Shown: one piece after another, positions 36,301-48,022 of the stretch | How the letters are laid out: each line of letters begins with the position of its first letter | Position numbering within the stretch: the first letter of the stretch is position 1 | Assembly: GCA_900708905.1 (NCBI GenBank) | Contig: CAADRB010000015.1 | Coordinates: forward strand, 1,917,093 to 1,981,092 | Origin: Hymenolepis diminuta | Lineage: Eukaryota > Platyhelminthes > Cestoda > Cyclophyllidea > Hymenolepididae | Length of the DNA: 64,000 nucleotides | Direction of reading: 5' to 3' | Made by a program: the position numbers and the translations under genes | The notes under the pieces: generated by a model | Databases searched by the model: none | What the model saw: the letters and a program-made list of their open reading frames with translations, nothing else | What the model was told of the DNA's origin: nothing

Positions 36301-38137
36301 TTGCTTTCTATTTTGTGTTTAAATGTATCAGCTTAAAATAACTAGCTGAAGACCACCGAGAATAAAGAACGTTTTATATACTTCCTAGGTGGCCTTTAAT
36401 TTAATATTGACTTAATTAAATGTTACATTTGAGTAGGCCGAAGGCAAGTATTTTGAATCAAACATAAGCACAATGATTTTTAAATAAATTTAAAGTAAAT
36501 AATATTGCAAATCACTGTTGTATTCTACCTTACCTGGTAATTTTGCAAATGGATATGATATGACAGAGAATCAGCACTAGTATTAGGATCAAATACTAGA
36601 TTGTTGGTGGTTTAATACCTCTGTTTGGAGGGTCTGTCCAAGTTATTCTTATTCTAACTTAAACTGCTCTTTGCAAAACAAAAGGTTAGAAAGAAACGAG
36701 GTAGTGTTAGACAAGATATAATGAGAAAACCTGAAAAATCACAAATGAAAGAAGGATTGGCAACTAGTTAGATCGGTCGATTCATAAGTTGTAAAGGCTA
36801 TAAAAAGAAAGTTAGGGTTATATAGCCATCGGGATAAGAGGGATGGGACATTGGACACGGACAGCTATCCTGGGGTGTTCTGTTGGAAACGTCACCTCAG
36901 ATCACACTTATTGCTCCACAGGAAGTCATATCGGACGATTAAGCACGGCATTTAATTTAAAAGACCTAAAGGGTAAACCACAGTAAATCAAACTATGACA
37001 AACTTTTTCATAAAACATAAACATTCCATGCACGATCGATATTATGCATTTATTTTCAGGTTATGTATTAGATAATGACAGGAGTTAATTAAAATTTTCT
37101 TGACAAACCATGTTTGCCAAAAATCGTTGTCGTCTTCTAATGAACGGTCTAAATGAAATATCACATTATAAATACGTTATAATGAATAGAATATCAAATG
37201 TTCAAGATGTTTTTGTTCAATTTTAGTATTTTCCCTGCATACTCAGGGACGAGATTCGGCCCAGTCCACCAAAATAGTTGAAATTCCAATAACGCCATCT
37301 GAACCCTCATGGAATTTTAAAAAGACTACACCGATTTTTGAACAAAATGTAGTAAAACAAGATCCAGACCAAAATGTTGCCAGAGAGAATCCATCAAATA
37401 CATTTGTAAATAATTTAAAACAGATTAACCCTCCAGTATCAGAGAAAACAACAGCAAAAAATTTCCAAGAAACGAAACCAAATTCAAAGTTTGATAGGAA
37501 TCCAAAGGAAGAACAAGATATCAATTCTAATAAAGGTCGTTACTCGAGTCTTTCTGAGATCTGGCAGGATGGCGACGAATCATTTGATTCAGAAAATGAA
37601 GCTGAAAATCTTTCATCAGCGCCGTCAATGACGAGTAATGATCCACTAAATCTAACAAAACTGGAATCCAACCCAAATTTTGAAATGAAAAATCCTTTAC
37701 GACCATCTGAAGACTGGCCAAGATATCAGGGCTTATATGTATCAGGAATAGAGAAACCAAAACGTTACAGTGAACCGACAGAAAATCAACTAGCTACGAA
37801 TAAATTCGATTCAGTTGATGATTCGGCAAGGGACTTTGAATCCTACTTTCCATCAGAAACCCCATTAAACCCTAAAAGAGCAGGTTACTCATCCATGACA
37901 CCTAATTCCATGCAACATGATGCCGAAGACTCCAATCAAGGGGTCAAATCGCCAATTTCAAGACAAAGTCCAAATTTGACAGGCACTTCAGAAGCAAACC
38001 ACCTCTCACCAAGTGATGTTCAAGTTGCAGGATCTTTATCTTTAGTCAATCTAATTATGATTATTATCATTGTTTCTGTTATTATTTTGGCAGTAGTTGC
38101 TGGAATTGTTTGGTTTCTATGCATTCGGGGAAACTAG
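21249..38137 (+). CDS. FTP-lectin / PAN domain membrane protein, seven exons
   Basis: Spliced model: 21249-21315, 21881-22114, 25761-25997, 32128-32430, 33960-34130, 34826-35116 and 37227-38137, 2214 bases, 737 residues. Every junction is GT/AG and phase 1, and the frame is open throughout. Order: signal peptide (1-22); FTP/F5-8C-like lectin domain (about 23-179) with WFVVDLG and the C...C...L.IC pattern; PAN/Apple domain (about 180-280) with eight cysteines; unrecognised module (281-434); Asn/Ser/Pro/Glu-rich stalk (435-706) with NLT sequons; hydrophobic segment (about 708-733) and a four-residue tail. FTP domains in fucolectins bind sugar and PAN domains bind protein or carbohydrate, so an extracellular adhesion or recognition role at the cell surface is inferred. 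I know no named orthologue. The ATG at 21249 is chosen because the signal peptide starts there; an in-frame ATG exists at 21006. Confidence 0.8.
21316..21880 (+). other. Intron 1 of FTP/PAN gene
   Basis: GT/AG intron of 565 bases, AT-rich, with nothing else recognised in it. Confidence 0.7.
21881..22114 (+). CDS. FTP/PAN gene exon 2: N-terminal half of FTP domain
   Basis: Acceptor TTTATCAG and donor G|GTAAGA, phase 1 at both ends, 78 codons. It carries NARTFASS, a cysteine in PTCFRSSP and SWFVVDLGS followed by ITEVYI, the usual order in FTP and F5/8-type C domains. The Arg-containing loop that follows the I..V.I strand in sugar-binding fucolectins is replaced by ASGPNYDS. Confidence 0.8.
22115..25760 (+). 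other. Intron 2 of FTP/PAN gene
   Basis: GT/AG intron of 3.6 kb. It holds no other supported gene. A G-rich polypurine tract lies at 25001-25020. Confidence 0.7.
25001..25020 (+). repeat. G-rich polypurine tract
   Basis: GAGGGGGGAGGAGGGGGGAA: two runs of six G separated by AGGA, in otherwise AT-rich intron. It could form a two-tier quadruplex, but function is unknown. Confidence 0.6.
25761..25997 (+). CDS. FTP/PAN gene exon 3: C-terminal half of FTP domain
   Basis: Acceptor ATTCTAACAG and donor AAGA|GTAAGT, phase 1 at both ends, 79 codons. It begins DNVEVFVATY (the second sheet strand) and contains EECGKATL, ATVHCIYPVEGRWLIL and LSICLLAVYF. That spacing of cysteines and the final C-x-x-x-V-Y strand are typical of the end of FTP domains. 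Confidence 0.8.
25998..32127 (+). other. Intron 3 of FTP/PAN gene
   Basis: The longest intron, 6.1 kb, GT/AG. Short open frames inside it (27164-27391 and 27668-27868 minus, 29452-29700 plus) show no domain and look like chance. A pyrimidine-rich patch lies at about 30740-30800. Confidence 0.65.
32128..32430 (+). CDS. FTP/PAN gene exon 4: PAN/Apple domain
   Basis: Acceptor AACTCCAG, donor CGTG|GTTGGT, phase 1 at both ends, 101 codons. Cysteines occur in TCFR, LEQCRESC, PSCQGLAF, GDCRLF, INCGKWC and NECNR. The C-x3-C-x6-C core followed by a hydrophobic strand and DCRLF is the PAN/Apple signature. The 3' boundary is set by phase: a GT at 32400 would give phase 2 and break the frame into exon 5. 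Confidence 0.8.
32431..33959 (+). other. Intron 4 of FTP/PAN gene
   Basis: GT/AG intron of 1.5 kb with no other feature recognised. Minus-strand open frames at 32719-32961 and 33247-33447 have random composition. Confidence 0.65.
33960..34130 (+). CDS. FTP/PAN gene exon 5: unrecognised extracellular module
   Basis: Acceptor TTATCTTTAG, donor GTGTG|GTAAGT, phase 1 at both ends, 57 codons. It contains TIIWKLEDAKLQVL and FSLKFKGRILCEAESC. Alternating hydrophobic residues and two cysteines suggest a beta-rich extracellular fold. No family recognised. Confidence 0.7.
34131..34825 (+). other. Intron 5 of FTP/PAN gene
   Basis: GT/AG intron of 695 bases. The only open frame (34501-34725, minus) is not supported. 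Confidence 0.65.
34826..35116 (+). CDS. FTP/PAN gene exon 6: unrecognised extracellular module, continued
   Basis: Acceptor ATCTTGTAG, donor TTTTCG|GTAAGT, phase 1 at both ends, 97 codons. It begins AIHILLVSKEGEETFC, has DRYTIQCQE, then a charged segment (EITEGHARFILTDKRRQ). Two cysteines probably pair with the two in exon 5. No family recognised. Confidence 0.7.
35117..37226 (+). other. Intron 6 of FTP/PAN gene
   Basis: GT/AG intron of 2.1 kb. It contains the SINE-like candidate at 35268-35526 and otherwise nothing recognised. Confidence 0.65.
35268..35526 (-). mobile_element. Possible SINE-like insertion with tRNA-like motif
   Basis: A GC-richer block is flanked by the same nine bases, CCTGGAGAC, at 35268-35276 and 35518-35526, which could be a target-site duplication. 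Inside, on the minus strand, GGATCGATCC (35355-35364) matches the pol III B box except for one base. GAGCAAAGTTGT lies about 31 bases upstream of it and resembles an A box. A hairpin (CATAGCC / GGTTATG) lies between them. The tRNA-like part is not at the very 5' end, so the assignment is weak. Confidence 0.3.
37227..38137 (+). CDS. FTP/PAN gene exon 7: polar stalk and C-terminal anchor
   Basis: Acceptor TTCAATTTTAG, last exon, 303 residues and a TAG stop. About 270 residues are rich in Asn, Ser, Pro, Glu and Lys with almost no cysteine and with NLT sequons, which suggests an extended glycosylated stalk. It ends LIMIIIIVSVIILAVVAGIV and then WFLCIRGN. A transmembrane helix with a four-residue tail is the simplest reading; a GPI-attachment signal is an alternative. 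A nearer AG (CATACTCAG) would shift the frame and is rejected. Confidence 0.8.
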
Positions 38138-38264
38138 TTCATGAATATTTTCAGAAAATCTGTATCGGTGAAAAGTCCCACAACCTAATACTGTAGATAA
38201 CTTCATTTCGAAATGAATTAAATCATGCCTTTTGTCATCTATCTCTATTTCATTAATTTTAATG

Positions 38265-38270
38265 AATAAA
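38265..38270 (+). other. Polyadenylation signal of FTP/PAN gene
   Basis: AATAAA, 128 bases after the TAG stop, in AT-rich 3' untranslated sequence. Good position and motif. Confidence 0.55.
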
Positions 38271-41200
38271 AATTGTATTGTTTCTTGTTTTTTAAAGTAA
38301 TGGTAATCTTAAAGAAAATTACAGAATTAAGATTTATGAAGTGATAAAATTCAAATTAATGACCTTAGCTTGATAGTCAAGATGGGTTTTTACGTGATTT
38401 ATTGTAATTCAAACACTTTGTGAGATTGTGAGAATCGGTTTACTGAGAGGAAACTTAAATAGTCATAGTAAGGTCAAAATAAGATAAATACTAATATCTA
38501 TGATCACGAGCTGAAGAGAGCAAATAGAATGTGACAGTAAACAAAGTGCTTTAATAAGAAGTAGCTAAGAGAGCCAACTACCCATGTTGTAATATATACC
38601 CAAGAAAATATGGTAAGTTATGAGAATATTAAGAGCTGTTTTAGGAGTCGGTAGCAGTTGCTAGCTGCTGTAGATAATTGCAGTGAAAGTTGGATCGGTC
38701 GCTGTAGACAAGAGCGGCAGTGATAATAACGGATCCGAGAACCTGGCTGTAAGGTTTGGAGTTACAGAAGAACGTCGGGGATGTAAAGACTAACTGTTGG
38801 ATTGGCCAAAGTAGTTATTCCTGACGACGCGAGCAGGCAATGATAAATCTTGATCTTGCCGCAAGCAATTTTTAGACAATGTTTGAGTTCTAGAAATGAA
38901 AATTCAAATAAAAAACAAACCTTATGTTTTCACAGCCCTCTGTGACTTAAAATTAACTTTAACATCGTATTGATGATTTGTTTAATTAAACCATATGCAA
39001 ACATTGATTCAGTAATATAGATTTTTGTATATTCAAACATTCTTAATTTTAATGCTATATCTTTCCTAAGAAGTGGTTCCCGTTCAATGCTAATGGCTTT
39101 TTTGTTAGGGCGTTTGGAAGGTTTCACCGTTTTTCACAATATATGTCAATATTGTTATTGCTTTATTTTCATCCCAATAACAAAAATACTTTCACAAATT
39201 TTACTAATGAATAGCATTCGAATACGCAAACTAAAAAATAGTCCAGTAAGGGGAAAGGGAGGAATTCGCATCTCTATGTTATTTAATAAATCAGAACATC
39301 AAATGCCCTACTTCACGTGACTTCTAGAAGCGGTGAGTTGTCTGCTATCTCATAAGGAACAAGTACAATTTTCATATCAAACTTTCTCATTTCAGACATA
39401 AAAGAACTTATTTGTTAGTAAATATTCCAATTCCGCTTTGAAAAAGAGTTTAGTTAAATTACATAACTGTATATGATTAATACAATAACCAAATAGAAAA
39501 CAGAATATATATAAAGATTGGTTGATTTATTGCTAACTTGTTTGAACTTGGAATTCAATAAGATCTAATGTGCTGCAAAGTAATTTACTACATAAAAGAT
39601 CTTATCAATAAGAGGTAGTAACGATAAATATTGTCATAAACTTTACTACTGAAAATCAATTAAAAAATTGGAAAAAATTTCAAAAAATACAAATAAAAAG
39701 GGGAATTTACACGAAAAATTATTATTTTGCACATTCCGATTAATTGAGACTTGAAAATATTCTCTTTTACAATTTGCGTGAATAAGTGGGTTCCAACTTC
39801 TTGTCATTTGTTTCATCAGATAAGAAACTCGAATGCACTATAATATATCAGCTTGTCAAATCAGTCAAATTTCGTTCAAGCATTTAGGACACTGTGCATG
39901 AAATAATGATAACTTTAATTTGTCTTATAATTAAATTGAAAAATTGCCCAGCACAAATCATTCCTGGTTTAGTTATTATAAATGACTATTTTACTGATTA
40001 CTTACAGAAACATTTTTCACCTCCGAAGCTCACGAATAATTCAATAAAGGAAATTTTACAAAAAATCTTCCATATTTATTTCAAGGTTGGCACATGGATG
40101 GATCTAAGGATTCATTTTAGAATTGTAATAATAGTCTCGATTGTGGAGGCGATATTTTCGGTACATGAATATGGAAAGCAAGCAATGTTGCAAAACCAAC
40201 AATTAAATTAAATCGACTGTCAACAAATTTTTAATATTTCGGATAGGAAATCATCAAGAAATAAAGCGATCCGGTTATAAAAATTGAGCTTCAAAAAAAT
40301 TATGATATTTAAATGTGACTTATAATTATAAGAAAGTGGGCAATCAATTGCTTTCAGAATAATGGAACGAGATCTCGACATCTTAGATTAATTTTGCACT
40401 CCCATTTGATCGCATTTCCATTCCTTACTAAAAAATTGGCTATTTGATGTATTTAGATGTTATCCGATTATTGAAACCTGTAACATTAACATGTGTAATA
40501 AAACTTGGAATAAGGTGCTTAATTGAGGGTCCAAAATTAAAGTCTTCGGAGAACAACGGCAATGGTGGACATTCAGACAACAATTAAAGTGGCGGAAAAT
40601 TACTTCATTTATGTACGTTTTTGATACTCTCAGACTTGTCTGCTCCTAGGATACTTCTTCAATGCTTTCAAAAATCGTAAGTCAAATTTGGTGCAGAGAT
40701 TGCGATTTGGTAATAATTGTGTGTTCTAAAATTGAGAAAACTGATTTTTATAAATAAAAGATGGCTCTCTGTGCTGACAAAATATCTAAAAAGTGGTTTG
40801 AACAGTTTACAACTTTTCGATGAATTATTTCATTTCATATTTTCAACCGAGATAAATTTTAAGCAGTCAATTTGTGACAGTAAGGGAAATTCAATTTCAT
40901 TTTATTGCAAAACGTTTTACGGCAAATTTAAATTTAAAGCATATCCTTTGGTTTTTTTGTTTAATACAAAATTATATTCCGAATAAATACCAAAAAATAT
41001 ACTTTTTGATCAATTTTTAAATAACACTGCTATAAAATTCTCAAGGAAAGGGAAAATGTCTTTTACTATACAACAGTTGAATTTGTTAAGATTGAAACAT
41101 AAACTGGATAGGGGCATTAATTTAAATTTATCTACGAGCTTATTAAAATAGCTTCTTTTATGTTTTGTAATTTGCCGAATTCCAATTCATTTAATTATGC

Positions 41201-44200
41201 TCATGAGTACATTACGGTGTTGACTGATTATCTAAAGAACATTTATCAGAATTCACTAAAGAAGAGGTACATTTCCACGGTAATATAATTATGTTATAGT
41301 ACGATATTGGTATCTCTATCCATATTTCATTTTTCATGATCTTTTCTGATTTCAGTGATGAATAGCAGACATTATTTAGGATCTATGATCGGGCCGGTGA
41401 CGAGAGATCCATATATTATATCATATAAATAATAGAAAAAACGTTCAAATTATTTTACATTTAAGAATTATAAACCATATGAATTAGCTATTATGCAAGT
41501 CCACTTATAAACAAATTTTATCCAAGACGCGAATTTATAAAATGATACACATCTAATGAGTTCTGGAACATTGATCGGAGGCCAGCAAAACATAATTAAA
41601 TAGTCCTTTGAACCTTACTATGCTCAAAACTTGAGGTCTTTTATTGTCTTCTAAAAGTCAGTTTAATTTTATTATTTTTACAATTTTCTCTTCATGTTAT
41701 TACCTTACCGAGCTTACAAAGTAATATTTCTTAAGAGATAAGAGAGATAAATTGTCTGTCCCAAATTTTATATGCAAGATTTCTGCACTGATATAGCGAA
41801 ATAGTTTTCCTTTTGTCATTATTAAATAAATTTTTAAATTGTTTATTAGTACATATTTGAACCTTATCTTTCCAAGGAAGTAACTGAAAAATTGCGACAA
41901 ATGTCGAGTAAAGATTTGTATTCATTTGCGTTTAATGCAATTCACACTGACTCGAAGACAGGCCCACAAAGTTTAAAATTTTGGATGAAAGGATGATTTC
42001 ATCTTAAGAGTTACGGAGTCATTAGCTGATATAAACTTGTAACATTTTCTTATTCTAATGGCTGATATATTTTGCATGACTTAAACGCAACAAGGTTTGG
42101 TAATGTCCAACTATTGAGATTTTGAAGGCCATGAAGTGCAAATCCAAATTATTATCTGCCTTATCAAAGAGGGAATGTTTATATGTATTCGCACTTCCGT
42201 AATCATTTATTTCGCAAATCAGCTCTAACACATTTAATTGTAGAAGAAAGTATTTTTATGATTTTTCCGTAGCATTTTATTTTAGAAAATTACTGATTTG
42301 GAGATACCTCCGATAATAGCGAAGATTGAACGTTTTCAAGAACACAATCAATCCTTTTTTTGTTATCCATAGGATCTTTCGGGTTGGGATTTCTCTAATA
42401 CTCATACCAAAACAGAGCAACTCCATTTCACTTTGGGCCAGTGAGCTCGTCCTAAAATCTGAATTTAGGTTAAAAATAGATCTGAAAGCTCGTAAATTTT
42501 TTCAAATTTACAAAATTTTCGTATGTTTTCTGCCAGTTAGCAGCATTAAATAAATAGTTGGCATTTTAAATAATAAAAACCATAGAGTCCTTGATCTAAT
42601 CCATCTACTTGAAGGAACAACAGCTTTGGTATAGTAAAAAGCGTTATCAATTTTGAATTATCAATTCATTGTTTGCAATATTCAACTCTCTAATTTTAAA
42701 CCTATATATTCTAGATCTTCGCCCAAAGAAATCTTTAGCGAGCTCTACATGATAAAGCTTTATTACTTCCTGTCCTCTCGCTAGTATCTCAGCTGTTGAA
42801 AAGACAGTGTATCTGTACGGATTGATGAAACATCCAAATAAATGAATTGTTAGAATGATCTGGTCAGAAACACATTTTTATATGTAATCTTCAAATACGA
42901 GACAAAGAAGCAGTGGACTGAAACCAAGAAGACAAAAACGTGAAGTTTGCATCCAAAGGTCCGATGTTGGAAAACACTTTAAATGCTTTGGCTTCAATTT
43001 AAACTGCTACTCAATCTTCTTCCCTTAACCCATGTTGGACTGCTTAATTTGTCTCTGCGTTCAAGTGTCCTCTCTCTCTTTCTCGACGACAAATGGTATT
43101 ATTTTACTTTTGCTGTGCATAATAATCGGATTTACGTATAATCAACTGATCTTTCATCGCGATGAAATCACCCTGTTTTAATGTTTAATTTTACTTCAAA
43201 ATCGAGCAATTTACATATTATTATTATGCTTTTATTGTGCTAGGCTAAAATTTAAATACATTGTATTCGGTATTGTTCCAGAATTTAAATTTCATTTAAC
43301 CAACTTGCTCTGATTCACCTATTGGTAATCTTCGCATTAATATTTAAAAATTAAATGACTTCTATTAAATTTCAATTATATTTCGTTCAAGAATATTTTA
43401 TTATATCTATTCTATTATTTTATTATATTTTATCCACTCTTTATTTTATAAAAATCCAGACATAAAAAGAATGCATTAATTTCCATTGCAGTGATTTCTC
43501 TTATATTATAGCAGTAGTAAGGCAAATGAATCCTGAATTGAACATTAGCATTCAATAAGAATTACGGCTTTGTTTATCTTTTTATGGATACCCTTTTGAA
43601 CGTGGTTTTATGGTTTCCAAATTTAGAACCATTGTTTTTCGGGTGAATTATGGTTTATTAACTAAGCCTAAAACGAAATGCAAAAAAGCTAATGAATTTT
43701 TACTAATAATTGCATATTCATCACAAATTGTAAAGCCATATAGATTTAATTTTCCCGCCATTTCATGAATATTTATTTCAAAAATGAGTGAAAATAATTG
43801 GTCGTCCAATATTGTTATTAGCACTACTCATGGCAAAGGGGAAAACTTCTACAAGTCTAGATCATGAGATAGCACTTTAACGGGCAAAGTGGAAAAATGA
43901 TTAGAAGGAGATAAATTAAGGATGGAGCGAATGGAAGTAAATAACGGGGTTGGGGCCTTCAGAGTATGACTATATTTGAATGTTGCAAGCATAGAGTTAT
44001 CAACCTTTTAATAAAATTATAGATTACTTTATTACGTGAAAGCCTTACTTTTCATAATCTGTCCCCTGGGTCTCAAGATAAGCTTATGCTTGTGATATTC
44101 ATAGCTTGTTGATCAGTTAAGATAACATAATAGGTGGTTTTGCCACTTTGACTCATTTATATCATAATAAATCAATGAACAGGTAGACAAGCTAACAGAG

Positions 44201-47200
44201 GCATTTTGAACGGGAAAGTTATTCTGTCATTAGATTGCATATTCTGCAAACAAACTTTAAATATCGAAGTATTAAATTTTGATTTTTAATTCCAGAAAAC
44301 CGTCTTAACAATATCCACTTGGCACATTTTTACGACTATCAAAATGTCATTTCTTAAATTCTCTCATAAAACTACATAATAACTGTAAATATTCAGAAAA
44401 ATCTGTTTATCTTTATATTCTTTTCAGAAATCTGTGTCTTACTTCTGGTTAAAGGCATTGGACCAAGCATTGCTTAAATAACTTCCTATGGTGAAAAACT
44501 TTCCTTCAAAATGTTGCGACATATATGGCAACCAGATGTGGGCAAGTGTAAATAAGCATTAGTCTGTGGGGCTCATTATTTATAACCGATCGTATTAGCA
44601 TTTTGTGGGGCAAGGAATCCAGACTATCGTTTAGACTAGAAATATCCTACTTAAAGGTCATTGCGGCTTAAAAAACCTCTTAAAATAATCTACAATGGAG
44701 ACAGATGACTAAATTTCAAGACTGGCAGCATAATCACGTTGTCACCATCTGATTATAGCAACCTCACTAGGACGAATGAAGGCGAGTTTTAATTATCAAA
44801 CAGTAAACTTATCATAGAGGGGTATCCGCGGAATTTATAGTATTTAACTAGATTTATTTACAGTTCATGAGAGGAAAGTGATGGTGAAAAATGCAGACCA
44901 ATCAATACTATGCAATCTACAACTTGATCGATCCAATTAAATGATCCTTGAGGGTACAGGTCTCTATAGGACCCGTGCTTGTTAATTAGGAGCAGACTGC
45001 AATCATTTATACATATGGATGACCCTCGTGATTAAATCTGACGTTGTTAATGAAATCAGGCTAGGGTTTATTGTGCGTCTAAAATCCGAATACTTGTATG
45101 CCACGGTTCAGAACATTATCTTTATCTGCTACAATCCCTATTTAGGCTACAAGTACTGTGTAAACAATCTGTGATCTTTCAGAAATGAAAAGGGTCGATG
45201 ATTGAACTTTTAAGAGATGTCTATTCAGATAATTTGATGTCATTAATGAAAAGTTGATAATGCTGATTTCAAAGACCAATATCGGAAAAATTTACAAATG
45301 TTAGTTTTTTGGCAAGAAAGTAGCATCTTTCTGCCGCTTTGATAAAGATCTTGCATTTTGCTACTCCTACCATGACCAGTACAGTTACCTATACGCCTTA
45401 GACGACATGCACCAATAAATATGCGCAAAATCAGGTATTTCACTTGTGCAAATAAATTGCCAAACCAAAATAACAGATAAAAAAGGGATGTGTAATGATG
45501 AAGTTATTACAAATATTTATGTGTATTCCTTATGTCGGAGAGATGTCAATCTAATAGAAGCCTAAAACCGACTAATACAGCAAATCTTTAGCGTAATTAA
45601 AATATACACCGCAAACAAATCTGTGCAAGAGAATTTCAGACAACTGTAAGGCTATAATTAACAACTGACAAAAAAATCACCAGTTAATATTAATAGGTTT
45701 GCACCTTCAGATGGAAGATCAAATTTATCTTTAATAGTTATTCCAGTTTCGTTTATGTAATGACGTAAATTCTTATTTTGGATCAACCAAAATTAAGAAT
45801 TTTGTAGCCTTCATCTCTCTGTTTAGTTACAGTATCTTAATTTTAAGAGAAAATGATTAATTACGTAATCTTTAAGGTGACTCTATTTATGCTAAATTCA
45901 ATTTGATTCATGTTTAATATTCTTCGTCTCATTTGTATCCAATTATTGAGCCGTTCAAAGAACTTCCGACTTATATGTAAAGCGGTAATCTACCCTAATC
46001 CACTTGTCATTAGTTATGTGATACCCTTATTCATACTTTCACTTTGATACTCGAAGTACCAGGAAATTGTAGACCTGTTTGAAATATTTGAAAGGATGCT
46101 CTCTATTTATCTCATGCTGATTGTTACATCCAATAAGCGTTCATTTAGCACGCTTAATTTAAGATTTATTTTCCGATTAACTTCTCATTCGTTGTTTATG
46201 GCTGATTGTTTTCAGGAGCTGAATTAATGTTTTACGCGTAGCTTGGCAAGTGTCAGAACCATTATTAACCGGCTACATCTTATCGTTATTCATACACCTG
46301 TCCGTCTATCTAAACGCCCGTGGAGACTTAAATGATCGCCACGCGATACTTCTCTTTCTTACCTGCTTAACTGTCATATAATTACTCCTAACGTAATTAA
46401 AGGATATCAACTATCCTTTGACTATTTCATTTAATGTTTAATTATAAATTACATGTATAATCCTCCCTCGGGTCTGACTCCGACCTTTCCTGTTTATATC
46501 CCAAAATTATTCGGCAATCTCCGTTCCAACTCCCGTTGATTTATCCCTACAAATAAATTTTTGGCCAGATTCTCATTATCAGCAGCTCTTCTAACTCTCT
46601 CTTTCCTGCCTCTGTGTCTCAATAAAGTGTTATCTTAAATAAATACTCCATTAACATCTCGTTCTTTGCAGCTTTATATCTAGTAACTAAATTACGCATT
46701 TCCTGACACATATTTCAAAAAGAGGTATATTTATTATGAACGAAGTATTTTACTTTAAGTATTACTAATATGGAATTGCTAATATACATCAAAACATAAA
46801 GCAAATTAAAACTTTTTGTGGTAGTAGGACTATTTTTAAATTCGATAATAAAATATTAACATAGCAGTCTACCCAATTGAATCATATTCAGAAAAATAGG
46901 AAGAAGATGCAGGAAATCTAAGCTTGCATCGATGCAGAAATGGGCTTTATTGATGCTTCAAAGCTAAATGTTAGGATGAGATGCAGCAAAATACCGCTTC
47001 AAATCCATATACTTCACAATATATAATTTTCATTCAGGTCTCCGAAAAAAACGTGTTTAGATTGATAAGTACAACTTTAATGAAATGCATTTGAAATAAT
47101 TATGCTCAAATAAAATCAAATTTTGATTCCTAAATCCATAATCAAATTAACATAATTTTAGATGCTAAGGTAGAAATTAAGAAAGTATAATAGCGACAAT

Positions 47201-48020
47201 GTAGAACTAAGGAAAAGATAAAATAAAAATAAATATATTATCTAATTAAGTTAACTCAGTTCAGAGAGAATTAAATATCATTGGCCATCAAAGAAAATAC
47301 ATACTACTTTATCTGCGTATTAGTATAAATAACATTAGCTAAAATTCAGAAAATGCGCAAGAAGGAATGAATATAATAAATTGAAGTAGGAGAAAATACA
47401 AAACATTAGCATGAGAAAAACCTTTAATTCCATCTAAATTTCCTTTGTTCCTTGGAGAAATCCAAGCACTGCGAAAAATATCCACTTTTGAGCCATAAAG
47501 TTATAAGCTCTTCTCCAATATTAAATGAATGTTATATCATTTTCATTTGAAATTTTCACATCACTATCTACCTCTTTGCTCTCTGGCCAAAGAGTTGAAT
47601 AAGTTGACAAATTTTACTCATACTTTCAGATAAAATCTCTTTATTACTGATGGAGAAAAACTCACGTTTATTAAAACTTGCTGGCTATGGTATTGATAGG
47701 TAAATTAAATTTAAAATACTTAACGTCCATTCTTAAGCAACGTTAATAGTTGTTAATGAAATTATTTTGATAAATTGATTTGTAATGCACATAAAGAGAT
47801 TATAATTTTAAATACCGCTGATCGACAGAATAAACTCTCAGTTTCCATTGGCAAAATTTAGACCTTGAGTTAAACAAATCATAATTGAATTCCATTTTAA
47901 ATAACTCAGAATAGGTAAGTTGAATAAAAAACGATACTTACTGGCTGGATAGCCGCTACAGGGACTTTATCAGACAGTCCACAAAACTTTCCCGAAATGA
48001 TCAAACATGATAAGATTAAA
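38271..48020. other. Intergenic, no gene supported
   Basis: AT-rich DNA. Frames at 39087-39320, 39894-40211 and 40717-40986 (plus) and 41700-41925 (minus) lack domains, splice context or coding-like composition. A GC-richer patch at 38640-38850 may be a repeat fragment. A small perfect hairpin (AAAGGATA / TATCCTTT, 5-base loop) lies at 46399-46419 in a pyrimidine-rich zone (about 45.9-46.6 kb). Confidence 0.55.
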
Positions 48021-48022
48021 TA

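Noticed and set aside
37243..37760. Minus-strand open frames of 93 and 77 codons
   Set aside because: They are antisense to exon 7 of the FTP/PAN gene and mirror its codon composition.
39894..40211. Plus-strand open frame of 105 codons
   Set aside because: Ile/Lys/Asn-rich with no domain, no splice sites and no coding-like bias; likely chance in AT-rich DNA.
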